Source: Tillandsia leiboldiana
Taxonomy: Eukaryota; Streptophyta; Magnoliopsida; Poales; Bromeliaceae
Assembly (NCBI GenBank): GCA_029204045.2
Contig: CM055081.1
Location: 8,137,068-8,201,067 of the forward strand
Direction of reading: 5' to 3'
DNA length: 64,000 nucleotides
Shown one piece after another: positions 50,717-61,345 of this stretch (position 1 is its first letter; each line of letters opens with the position of its first letter). The notes beneath the pieces are model-generated. The model made no database searches, was not told the DNA's origin, and was given only the letters and a program-made list of their open reading frames with translations. The position numbers and the translations under genes were made by a program.

Positions 50717-50770
<54 letters not shown>
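50147..50770 (-). promoter_or_regulatory. 5' UTR and proximal promoter of the ALA1-like gene, with a GA tract
   Basis: The sequence directly 5' of the ATG at 50146 is purine-rich on the plus strand (CT-rich on the gene strand). A (GA)25 tract at 50718-50768 reads as (TC)n on the gene strand. A GAAGAAGAAG run lies at 50468-50488. No TATA box was assigned. Confidence 0.45.
50718..50768. repeat. (GA)n microsatellite
   Basis: About 25 GA units, about 570-620 bp upstream of the ALA1-like start codon. Confidence 0.95.
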
Positions 50771-50771
<1 letters not shown>

Positions 50772-51310
50772 TAATTTTCACAGGAAGACATAATAAAGAA
50801 GGGTACTTCAAGTTGGTTAAAAGTTAAAACCCCTTGTTAAAAGTTCAAAAAATAAAGAAGACATTTTTTTTGGCAGGCAATAATTGCATGAGCAAGAAAA
50901 ACAGGTAAAATATATTGTTGGAGATAAGTTTAAGAAATGGGTAAATCGATCTTATCCTTATCTTAGAACAACTAATTGACTAGTAGAGATACAGAAAAAA
51001 AAAAATTAAAAAAAATAAAATAAAATAAATAAATATGTAAGGCGGGGTGGGGTGGGATGCGGTTGGACGGGTATGAGCAGGCCCTTTTCTAGAAGGATCC
51101 TGCTGAATTAAAAGAGGAGCAGTTTTAATACGGGAGTACCAAGACCGGTTTGTTTTTTGGGTCTTATTTGTATTGTGTGTGCATATTTGTAAATTTGATA
51201 GTTTTGGAGTAATTGATGGATTTGGCTTTTGTAGTTGGAATTCACATGGTTTGTTTCCATTCCCAACTGGCCTGCTTTTTCTGGGAGAGGTTTGGAAACT
51301 CCAAAAAGCA

Positions 51311-51348
<38 letters not shown>

Positions 51349-51530
51349 AATGCTTCATTGACCGTTTAATCAGTTAAAAGAAGATCCTTCTTTCTTTTGG
51401 GTGGGGCTAGGATGGCTCACTGCTCCGTCCGTATGAACTTGTCATTCACCCTCACTTAGCCAAAAAGTTGCCAAATCTAAGGCCGGACCCAAATTCTCAA
51501 GCTCTTGATCAGAAAATGATTCCTAAAGCG
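50771..51530. other. Intergenic DNA
   Basis: Nothing coding recognised. A (AAT)n microsatellite at 51310-51346 is the only clear structure. Confidence 0.45.
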
Positions 51531-51878
51531 GGCAGCGCTATATGTACATTCCAAAAAATATATGAGCAATGCTATATGTACACCCCGAAGGGGTGTATAT
51601 CATACACCTCCACCATTTTAATGGTGGCGATATCTTTTACGGGTCACATCGATTGACCCATCATCACACCCCACCCATTGGATGGGTGGGGTGTGTGATA
51701 TACACCCCGTTTTGGGTGTACAAGTATCATTTCCCAAAATATATATATCCTACATCCATTCATTTAATGATCGATAATCACTTTATAAATTATAAAATAA
51801 TTTTTCACCACACTCTATTCATTAGATGGGTGGGGTGTGAAATGTATATCCCATAAAGAATGTACAATTAGCATTTTC
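51531..51878. mobile_element. Older family A MITE interrupted by a younger family A MITE
   Basis: The outer copy has its left part at about 51531-51563 (GCGCTATATGTACATTCC) and its right part from 51745 (ATCCTACATCCATTCATTT) to the inverted end GAATGTACAATTAGCATTTTC. Rejoined across the gap, these parts line up with family A copy 1 at 13744-13911. The outer boundaries are approximate because its own target duplication is not clear. Confidence 0.65.
51555..51744. mobile_element. Foldback MITE, family A copy 3 (172 bp, 9-bp target duplication)
   Basis: AAAATATAT flanks the body 51564-51735 at 51555-51563 and 51736-51744. The ends TGCTATATGTACACCCC and GGGTGTACAAGTATCA are inverted, and an internal palindromic GGGTCACATCGATTGACCC stands at the centre. 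It sits inside an older copy of the same family. Confidence 0.8.
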
Positions 51879-52036
51879 TATTTTAGTAAAGACGGCAGAA
51901 ACATCGCTACTCTTTATTTATAAAAAAAATATGATATAATATTATTGAGATCAAAAATTGATGCATGATAAGCCGGGCCATTAAGATGACCGAATAGGTC
52001 GATTTGAATTAAAAAAATTACACATGACACAGAAGC

Positions 52037-52935
52037 AGCTGGGATCGGCTCGCTCGTGTTCGGCTCGATAACAGCTCGAATATATATATATTTTATGTGA
52101 CGTCCCAACTTCCCAAGGAGTTCACCCATTCTAGAACTACTCTAGCTCTAGCACGCTTAACTCTCTCAACCTCTTGGGTTTTGCTACCACCCAAAATGTT
52201 ATAGCCGGGTTAAGAGATTTAGTCCTATTATATCATTTATATATAGGACTAATTCACATTTCGGGGGTGTCACATTTTTCTCCCTTTAAGCCCTGACGTC
52301 CTCGTCAGGCTCAAAGACACTCACAAGCACCAGGCGATGTGAGACTCGTCTCGCTAGCCTTAGCCGACCTTGTGGGGAGCTGTACTCCACCCGCAACGGT
52401 TATTAGTCGGAGAGTCTCGCTCTACCCGCTATATAACCCTGGCTCAGCCGAGACTCATCTCACATTTTCGACTGGTAAATGGCTCTGATACCAACTGTGA
52501 CGCCCCAACTTCCCAGGGGGTCACCCATCCTAGAACTACTCTAGCTCTAGCACGCTTAACTCTCTCAACCTCTTGGATTTTGCTACCACCCAAAATGCTA
52601 TAGCCGGGTTAAGAAATTTAATCCTATTATATCATTTATATACAGGACTAATTCACATTTCGGATGTGTCACATTTTACTATTTAGATTTTAGACCATCA
52701 ATTTTTTATAAATTTTAATTATTAGATTAAAATTTTAATTTTTAAATTTTTCTTTCAACTTTACACCTAATAGTAGAAATGAAAATCAAACTTGTTGTTC
52801 GTGAGCCAGCTCGTGTTCGGCTCGTTAATAAACGAATCGAACACGAGCCGAATTTTTCAGCTCGATATTTAAACGAGCCAGCTCATATTTGGCAACGAGC
52901 CGATCCCAGCTCACTTGTGTTCAGCTCATTGAGAC
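52037..52935. repeat. Inverted GAGCCGAACACGAGC-type repeats split by a TRIM element
   Basis: AGCTGGGATCGGCTCG at 52037-52052 is the exact inverse of 52896-52911. GCTCGTGTTCGGCTCG lies next to it on the left (52053-52068 region) and again at 52809-52824, with an inverted CGAACACGAGCCG at 52838-52850. This is a palindromic plant repeat or MITE whose two arms now flank the TRIM at 52096-52673. A shorter relative (GAGTCGAACACGAACAG) is at 60977. Confidence 0.55.
52091..52678 (-). mobile_element. Complete TRIM (miniature LTR retrotransposon), 578 bp
   Basis: The body 52096-52673 is flanked by a 5-bp TTTTA target duplication (52091-52095, 52674-52678). The two LTRs, 52496-52673 (5' LTR on the minus strand) and 52096-52274, are 178-179 bp, bounded TG...CA, with only a dozen or so differences by eye. 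On the minus strand, TTGGTATCAGAGCC follows the 5' LTR after one base: the initiator methionine tRNA primer site. TTAAAGGGAGAAAAA stands directly before the 3' LTR as polypurine tract. The interior is about 220 bp with no coding capacity, so it must use enzymes of another element. Confidence 0.92.
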
Positions 52936-54856
52936 CCCTAATAGTCACCGTATATGTATGGCTATAAACTTTGACCCTCATTCACACATGGCAACGTAAG
53001 TCATGACGTTAGCACGCGCATTTTATATTCTAAATCTAATAGTTATATATATATGTTGGTTAACTAAGCTCTATCCTCTTAGTTATTAACAATGTTTGAA
53101 TAATTTCCAGCTATTTTTTTATTATTTATTCCATAACCCTCCAGAAAAGATATAATCAATGACTCATTAACAAGAGTTGTGACATGGACTAAAATCTCAT
53201 AAAATGTGTATTAAAATCTTAATATAGAAAGAAGCACCTACCTACAAATATATTGAATGAATTTGTTTTCTTGGAGAAGAAGAGAGAGAGAGAAAAAAAT
53301 ATATATAATTGGCTAAAGTTGAGGCGATAAATATTCTCAATAATTTATACTTAAAAAGAGTTGGTTTAACAGCATATGTAGAGAGTGATGCTTAAAGAAG
53401 AATATGTTCTCCAAATTTCTATCTAGTGTACGTAGTTCATCTGCAAACTTGATTTTGAATTTGGTCATGTCACGTAGGAGTTTGACTACATGCAAAACCA
53501 TTCAGAACCCCACCCAGTAACTTTACCATTGGAATACCAGTGGTTTGGTAACATGATCCTGCACTATCTTATGTTACGATTAAGTTTGCATTAATACTTT
53601 GATCGAAACAAGTTATTATTCCTTGATGTAGAACCAATTGACCAGGTAGGGTTTGGGGCAAAACTTGTTGACACGCCTTAGCCAAGCTTCTCCTTTCTCT
53701 ACGTTCCATCTCAATCAACTCATCCAACACGTTTTTAGTACCTATTTAAATGTTTCCATCTCTTTCCATGTTCTTCTCTTTCTCTCTCTCTCTCTCCCTT
53801 TCACACCCTATGAACTAATACACGACACAATATTCCATAATTCGTTAGGGTTCTAATCTAAAGAAGAAAAAAAAAAAAAAAAAAAAAAACCCTAGTTGTA
53901 CCAAATGGGCCTATTAATTTTTAACTTAATTGTTGACTAAGTCGGATGTGCCCCCACACTTGTGATCGGGCCAATTTTGAAACCTAATTAGGGTTAGATT
54001 GACCGAGTCCGAACTAGCACACCGTTGAATCAGACAATTTGGGTCGAAGACGTATCGATTGAGCCGGCTTAATTATTTAAGTCAAACATAGATTCCAAGA
54101 AACTAATGTGGGCAATATATATATATATACATATATTTTTTATTATAGTATATAAAAATTTAAACCGTGTTGTTGATTCCTAAAAAATAAATTAAAATTT
54201 CTTTAACGAGAAAGAGAATCACATTTGACTTGGACATTTTCATGGTTTTATACCTGTGAGAAATACAATAGCCAACTTTAGATGGAATAATAAACAAGAT
54301 AGGGACAGGGACAGTTCATGTCCAATCTAGAAGCTCGTCCCAAAATTATTTCCAATTAAAATTCCTTTTTCGATCTGATGATGTTGGACTATTAGAATTT
54401 TAGTATCAAATTGTATCTCATAATCACAGCAGTTGAAATCAAAAGGCCTTAAAATTATCTACATTTATAATCAATTGAGGTAGATTAAGTGTTCATACAC
54501 GCCACCTTAGAAGAAGACCTTTTTTTAGCACCAATCAAATGAAGCATCACCATGTTGATTGTTCCCTTAATTTGTTCCTTCTTTGTGGGGAACATGCAAC
54601 TTTAATGGTTAATTTGGAGGTCATATATAGTTGTTTAATTTAGATTTTGAAGATGATGTATGAAAATAATTAAGTATCTAAAGTAGTTGTAAAAGGATCT
54701 CAACTAAACCTCTATCATGGTGCCCTGATCTCACCTCACAACACTTTCTAATTGCCTTTTCACTCATTTCTATCTCCTACTTGTTGATTTATTTAAAGTT
54801 TATTGTCGATAAGCCGCGCGGCATTACTGTGATGCTGTGTGTTTTGCAAACAAAAG
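52936..54856. other. Intergenic region, no gene recognised
   Basis: AT-rich DNA with a T/C-rich stretch at 53772-53796 and an A-run at 53868-53889. I searched the minus strand here for the missing 3' exons of the upstream P4-ATPase (KGAD, TGDK and GDGAND motifs) and found none. Confidence 0.55.
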
Positions 54857-54969
54857 TATGATAGTAACAGTCAATGTATTTTTTTTTTGAGAAAAAGGCA
54901 GCATGCTGCCGCTTCATTCAATGTAAGGTTGAATTTAGCTATGGAGGACAAGGCAACTAGGCCTCAAGG

Positions 54970-55003
<34 letters not shown>

Positions 55004-55134
55004 CTTAAGGACAGAACATAGACCAAGACCCCGCCAAGTCTCTAGCTACTGAGCGAAGAATCCCCGGGTTCCGGGAGACGGACTCAAACCTCCTCTGGTT
55101 TCACTCCAGCCATATGATAGTAACAGTCAATGTA
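54857..55134 (-). mobile_element. Short LINE 3' fragment, minus strand, with a 22-bp target duplication
   Basis: The body is 54879-55112, flanked by identical 22-bp sequences at 54857-54878 and 55113-55134 (core ATAGTAACAGTCAATG). On the minus strand the 3' end carries GGCAGCATGCTGCC (54897-54910), a short pyrimidine-rich trailer (CTTTTTCTC) and a poly-A tail. A run of about 32 A on the plus strand (54969-55000) corresponds to the T-rich 3' UTR tract also seen in the copy at 131-701. Only about 234 bp of 3' UTR is present. Confidence 0.88.
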
Positions 55135-55660
55135 GACAACTTTATTAAAAAGAGTACAAAGCTGTATATTTGATTTGATTCTTTCCTTACTGCTTAAGTT
55201 TGTAGTAATTGTCCAAGTAATATATATGATAGTGAACTTACATATATATGTATATATATTTTAAGTATTACTGTTAATTGATTTTGATTTATTTCGCAAT
55301 AAGAGAATCAATTATTTTGGTTCAGACCTATTTTTTCTCAATCAGCCAAATCCAACTGAGTATGCATCTAAATTCTCAGAAATGGCTCAACTGATATCGT
55401 ATAGAACGAAATCTTTTATTAGCTAGTAATCATTCTCTGAAACCTCTAGAATCAAGGAGAAATGAACTAAACTAATGGGAGAGGAATGGGAACTAATTAA
55501 TGTCAAGCAAGTGAGGTTTCGGTTATTTATCCTCTTCTGCAATCAGTTTCGCTCCAGTATCTACTACTCTAGACTCTAAAACAACTTTTCTTTATTGCTA
55601 CTAACTTATCACTTTAAATGAAAATAGTATTACTACGAAAGATGGTATGTGAGGAAGTAC
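55135..55660. other. DNA downstream of the truncated P4-ATPase, no exon found
   Basis: This is where the fourth exon would be expected if the gene were complete. Minus-strand sequence shows no coding similarity to exon 3 of the ALA1-like neighbour. Confidence 0.55.
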
Positions 55661-56490
55661 CTTTGCCTCTCGCCGAGGACGTCGATGATGATGTGACCAG
55701 ATGTCCTTTCGACGAGCACAAATCCGTAAGCTGCTGCTGCGTAAACCAGCGCCTGTTCGTCTGGTGACTCGCCCTGATAGTCGATGAGCTTGACCGACGG
55801 TTCTGATGTGTCCACCTCGATCGGAACAATTGTGTTGCAAGTGGCCAGCGCGAGGAAGAAGTCACGGGTCCGAAGGGCTTTGTATCCACTCCCTCCTCTT
55901 AGTAGATTCAGAAGCTCTGGATCGGTCGCGACGGTCATTTTTGGTCTCAGAATCTTGCCATCCACTGTTGAAGATGCATAAACTTAGTAGTGAGAAATCA
56001 CACTGCAAGATGAAAATTGATAGTTTGAATGCTTCAAATTGCTCCTTTTTTTTTTTTTCCCCGAGTACTAGGGATGTTATTTATTTTCACAATTAGAACA
56101 ACATTTTTTGTTAAAAATGAGACATGCACCATTTGTGGTAATGAACTGTGGCAATCAGTTAAATATGACCCAAAATTGGGTGACTTTTCCAGCTAACAAA
56201 GCACAAAAATTAAAATAGTTTTCTCATCTCGTTTGGACCCTAATCTGGTAAAATCATTCCATCTTCTTGCATTTGAAATAACAATGAGTCGACTGTCCTA
56301 AAGTTTCATAAGTTTCAGAGGTAGTACAGGATTAGATGTTGGATTACATCATGATCCAAAACTTGATTAGTCCCCGCATTTATGCCATTCCTCCCAGAAT
56401 CATACGAAACTTGAAAAATAAAACAAAAAAAGTATGCTGGTGGTAAAGAATAAGGGAACCAAATGAAAATTTCCTTCTGTTTCTTGGGAG

Positions 56491-56526
<36 letters not shown>

Positions 56527-57113
56527 ATCTCTGTTAGAATTAAGAACTAGTGATGCAATGCAGTTACTAAAACAATAACAGAGTTTTTGCCTATCTGACA
56601 AAAATTTTTCAGATCGCGACCCAGTTCAAAGCCTGATCACCTTTGTGAAATTGTGGTTTCGACCACCCCATAAATCCTTATTTTCTAATTCAACGGATCA
56701 AATCTCCATCTCTGAGTATGCCGCGTTTAAAATCTGATTTACTGACGAGAATCTTGCAAGATGCTTGTTGCAGTAGTCTTATTCAAAGCACATTCGATCT
56801 CCCTACAGTTTTATACTCTAAATAGTTGTAATCATGATGATGATTGTGATGATCTAGCTTATCGAACACTTGTATAATCCTACTAAGTGTATAAATACTT
56901 TATAACCCTATTTAATTGAGTTAGAATTGAGCTTAATTACATTAGCTAGCAATTCATTTAGCTGGTGTCTAAGATTATACGCGCAGCACTACACATCAAA
57001 ATAATTTAAGAGTACTACTTAACTGAAACAATTAAGCAAACACAAATAAAACTAAAAACGATTAGCACTCACCTATCTCAGAGGGCCCGTTATAAGCCAC
57101 ATCACCATTTTGA

Positions 57114-57144
<31 letters not shown>

Positions 57145-58740
57145 TACTGTAATCCACCCCATGAACACTGGCGCACCGAAACTCCATCTTATTCTCCGTC
57201 AGCGTCCCGGTCTTATCGGAGAACACGTACTTGATCTGCCCCAAATCCTCGTTTATGTTCAGGGCCCTGCACTGCAACCTGGAATTGGTTCTCTCGTCGA
57301 ACATGTTGCTGTCCTGAATCATGAAATACGCTTGCCCCACGCGCACGAGCTCCATGGAGATGTAGAGCGCGATGGGGATAAGCACCTGGAACTGTATCAC
57401 CGAGCTCATGAAGGTGAACACGATTTCCCACCCTATTCCGTACCAGTCGTAGTTGTCCGGGTGGGAGCCGGAGAAGTCGCGCTTCCGGTAGAACGGCATG
57501 TCGTCGAGCTGGTCGCGGTGGGTGTGCAGCCACGTGCCCGCGAGCGCAGAGACGATCGTGCAGAACGCGACGAGGGTGACGGCGAGGAGGATCGTCTCCC
57601 GGTTCATGTGCGCCTCCAGCCGGCTCCGCTTCGACGGCGCCCCGGAGCTGTTCAGCATCACCTACAAGCACAGCACTCTGATATTTAGAATTTGAAAATG
57701 GCTGCTGCACAAATTTATATTATTAATACCTTGGTGTCTTTTCCGGTGTAGACGGCGACGCCGATGGCCCAGGCGGTGTTCTTGAGCTCGCAGCCGCGGA
57801 GGATGATGTTGGAGGGGCCGAGGGAGACCTTCTTGCCGCCGAGGTCGACGTTGGCGTGGAAGCCGTAGATGTTCCGGTTGGGGCGCTCGCAGCGGATGGT
57901 CCCGGCCATGGCGTGCGGCGGCGACGCCTGCGTCTCCTGCCTCGCGTACCGCGTCTTGAGGTTGGACTCCCCGTCGAGGTTGATCGTCTGCACGTAGGCA
58001 ACGCCCGTGGGGTCGCTCGTCGACAGCACCACCATGTCGCACGGCAGCGTCTCGTTCGCCGACACGCGGACCAGCTCCCCAACCTGAACCTCCCTCCACG
58101 GCTTGGGCGCGAACTCGCCGCCGGAGAACACGTAGGCGATGCGGCCGTTCTCGGCCTTGTCGGAGCGGTGGCGGCGCCAATCCTCGTATGCGTCCTTAAC
58201 GGCGGTGACGCCGAGCACGAAGGCGAGCGGCAGCACGGACACGACGGGGGAGAAGACGCCGAGCTGGGGGACTTGGTTGAGCCCGACCAGGATCAAGAAG
58301 TAGACGTAGGCCACGCGGTGGAACTGCTCGAACAGGTTCCGGGGGAGGAAGCTCAGGACCGAGTACTTGGCGGTCCGGATCGAGTTGTCCGGGAACCGGA
58401 CCGGGTGATTCGTCCGCGCCGGGTCGTTCACGTACACGAACCGGGCCTCCTCGTCGGCCAGCTCCCGCTGCGACCCGGCCCGCTCCGAGCTGGACCGCTT
58501 GGTCGGGTTCCGCCCGACGTGCCTCGACCCGGACCGCTCTAAAATGGAGCCCGACCGGAGCTCCCCAAGCGGGTCTGGCGCGGTCTTATCGGAGCGGGAG
58601 GACCCTGTTCGTTTGGAGTAGGATCTGACGAGAGGGGACGGAATCGGGTCGGGTAGTTTGGGCCATTCGGGGCGGTCCGGTGGATCCGTCGGCGACATCA
58701 GCGGGGGCGACGGGACTAACAAAGGCCGGTGCGTGGCCAT
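55661..58740 (-). pseudogene. P4-type ATPase (ALA1-like) paralogue, 3'-truncated after exon 3
   Basis: Three minus-strand exons, 58740-57730, 57661-57073 and 55964-55661, join in frame to 634 codons plus two bases. They cover TM1-4, the actuator motif DGESNLKTR, PIALYISMELVR, the phosphorylation site DKTGTLTEN (D about 486) and the N-domain motif GESPDEQALVYAAAAYG, ending at ...DVLGERQ and the two bases AG. The exon 3 donor (AG|GTACTT) matches the same position in the complete neighbour. But no later exon (KGAD, TGDK, GDGAND, TM5-10) exists in the 5.5 kb before the neighbour's start. Reading through gives only YFLTYHLS and a stop. Frames, splice sites and GC-rich codons are well preserved, so loss of the 3' half is recent or the locus is misassembled. 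An extra intron splits DTK and VMLN. A GCC repeat encodes nine Gly in exon 2. Without the hinge Asp motif it cannot transport lipids. Confidence 0.75.
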
Positions 58741-60959
58741 GATCCGGACGAGCTAATCACAAGGACGATTTTAGCTGGTTATTAGTTAATTAAGAGCCTG
58801 GCAAACTGAAGCACGCCAATCAATAATAATAAAGGAATTGATCTTCTCGAAGGAAGCTAATTTGGATGTTGTTGTATATGTTTGAGAGAGAGAGTTTTTG
58901 TAAAAGGAGATTGCGGTGAAGGAAAGGATGTCATGGGGAAGGAGGGAAAAGTCATAACAAAGATAAGAAGAAGAGGTTTAAAAAAGTCATCTAAGGCGCT
59001 TCTTCTAGAAAGTGGGAGTTAACTGGAACATCTGGGAACTTTGAAGGGACTGGTTTTTTTTGGCAGAGCAATCGATGATTCCTCAGTTACCTTAATTAAT
59101 TAATAATTGAGAGATTTATGTCACTTATTAATTAATTTAGTTTTTTTTTATATATTTAATTCGCATGTTACTTTTTAAAATCAACCCAATTATTATAGGC
59201 TGCGCAGATTTGGTCCACAAAATATATCATTATAAATTTTGTTAGGAGGTGCAAGGATGATCAAAATTAAAAACTATTATTTAAATCATATCTTTGGTCA
59301 CCACAAAATTTATTCAATAATAGAGTGGGGTCACTCAAAACACACACACATTTTATTTTTCTCATAAATTTTCCAAATAAAACGCCAAGTGTTTCCTCAT
59401 GGTCTTCTAGATGGTAATTAAACGTGGTCAATTTCAACAAACTAACAAATAATCAACTTCAAAAAAAAAGAAAAAAAAAATATCAAACTAAATAAAATAA
59501 ATAATCGATGGTGACTTTCCCTTGCGTTTCCAAATAATTTTTTCCACATGTTTGTGGGCCAAAAAAAGTCCCCTTAAGATCATTCTAAAGTCAATTTTTA
59601 ACATTATGAATATGAGCTTAATTAGAACTCTCTGCCGTAATACTGTATAATTAAGAACGATATTTTTAATATATTTAATATAAATATATTTGTCAATGTA
59701 CAAAGTTAGCTCCGTAAATAGTAAAATCTATTTTTAAAACTAATCTTTGTGATTATTAATCTAATATTTGTACCAATAAAAAACGGGACAACAAGTTGGA
59801 TTTATGGTGTGGGGGAATTACAGGTGGGTAATACTTGTTGTACAATTAAACAGAGTAGTTAAACATCCACGTCCGAATTCGTGCAGTTGATCAATCATCT
59901 TAGCTTAAGCAAATGAGTCATTTGAGTGCGGAATTTTTAAAATAAATAATTTAATTTTATCTTAGAGTTTTGTTCTAGTTCACTGCTTCTGAGAAGTTAA
60001 TTTAGGACGTATTTGGTTTGCCATTAAAGAAAAAAATAACTAAAAATCAGAATTGAAATGAAGCAATTTTTTTTTTATTTTCTTGGCACAATTAAAGTAT
60101 ACCGTTATTGTCCTTATTCGAATATAATTGAATATAATTGATGAATTGACATATCAATTTCACATCATATGCATATAGAATATTGTCACACTGATTAGCT
60201 GTGCTTATCCAGAATATTTGTGGATAAAATAGGGCCTGGAATTTGCTTAGAACAAAAAAAAAAAAAAAAAAAATGAAGTTACTACTACAATTCCCAAGTA
60301 GTAATTGAGTAATTAGTTTAAACAAAGCAATCATAGTTGTAGATGCATTGTATTTGTCTCTGAGGTGCTACAAACAAGGTGAGTAATTAATTATTAGATT
60401 AAAAAATATGAAAGGCATGCACACATGGCCCCTCAACTATTGGGCAAATTTTTTGCGTGTTTCTTTTGGTTATGGACTTTATCTTCTTCTTCTTCTTCTT
60501 CTTTTATTTATTTATTTATTTATATTTTTTTGGCCAATTTGCGCTAAAACATTTCATCGGTTTTATAATTTTATTAAAAATACCAATTTAATTTAAATTT
60601 TAAAAAAATTAATCAAAATACTTTTATTTTTTCTATCGAGATTCGTTTTTCTCGTTGTTTCTTTTTCTCCTTTGCAGTTTTGTTTTAAATTTTGGTTGGG
60701 CTTCAATGTTGGCTTTAAACTTTCATTAGGTCGTTAATGGGCCGACTAAGGAGGGCCTATAAGATTATTTCTGTGTTCTACTTGATGGCAAAAGATTTAA
60801 AAACTAATAATACAAAATAGAAATAAAAATGCAACAGTGTATGTGTTTTATCACTAAAAATACATACTTTAATAAGTTTCCATACTTATTTTTTTTTTTC
60901 CAATCCTCAGTTATGGGAAGTTTGAAAGTAAGGATAATGAGTGATATAAAAGCACGTCT
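58741..60959. other. Promoter side of the truncated P4-ATPase, then AT-rich intergenic DNA
   Basis: 58741-58960 is the likely 5' UTR and proximal promoter of the P4-ATPase copy (CT-rich on the gene strand). Beyond it only AT-rich sequence, (CTT)n and (TTTA)n runs at 60483-60520 and homopolymers are visible. No further gene. Confidence 0.45.
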
Positions 60960-61345
60960 AGGGATAGAGCTGCTTACGAGTCGAACACGAACAGATTCAC
61001 GAACAGCGACTTGTAAATAACCGTTTCATGACACAAAATATACGTGTATATATATATATAATTGATTGGTAAGGAACCTAACACAATTCGTGTTGAACCA
61101 TATATCAGGAAAAATCCATTTCGACATAACATAGCGCAAGCCGGCGGTGCCAGGCTGGTCCAGCGGCCTCCCCTAGGCTTGGGCTTGCTTCGGGCCGGGC
61201 CGGGCCGATTCGTCGGGCCCAAAAAAGGGGGCTCAGCACGGCCCGAAATGTCGGGATGCTACCGCTGCTACGGCATCCGTGCCGTGCTACAGCCCGACCC
61301 AAAGCCGTCCGGTCCGTTTTACATCCTAACGGAACCGGCAAAATA
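60960..61345. repeat. GC-rich dispersed repeat fragment
   Basis: A patch with GGGCCGGGCCGGGCCGATTC, CGGGCCC and CGGCATCCGTGCCGTGCTAC in otherwise AT-rich DNA. Its left side carries CGAACACGAACAG motifs like the repeat at 52037-52935. Short open frames on both strands (Gly/Pro/Arg-rich) are composition effects. Confidence 0.45.

Noticed and set aside
50771..55660. Possible remaining exons of the upstream P4-ATPase between the two paralogues
   Set aside because: No minus-strand similarity to KGADNSMF, TGDKQETA, GDGANDVSM or the C-terminal membrane segments was found. The region consists of MITEs, a TRIM, a LINE fragment and AT-rich DNA.
57856..58542. 228-residue plus-strand open frame opposite the truncated P4-ATPase exon 1
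   Set aside because: Antisense shadow of a GC-rich conserved exon, with no domain of its own.
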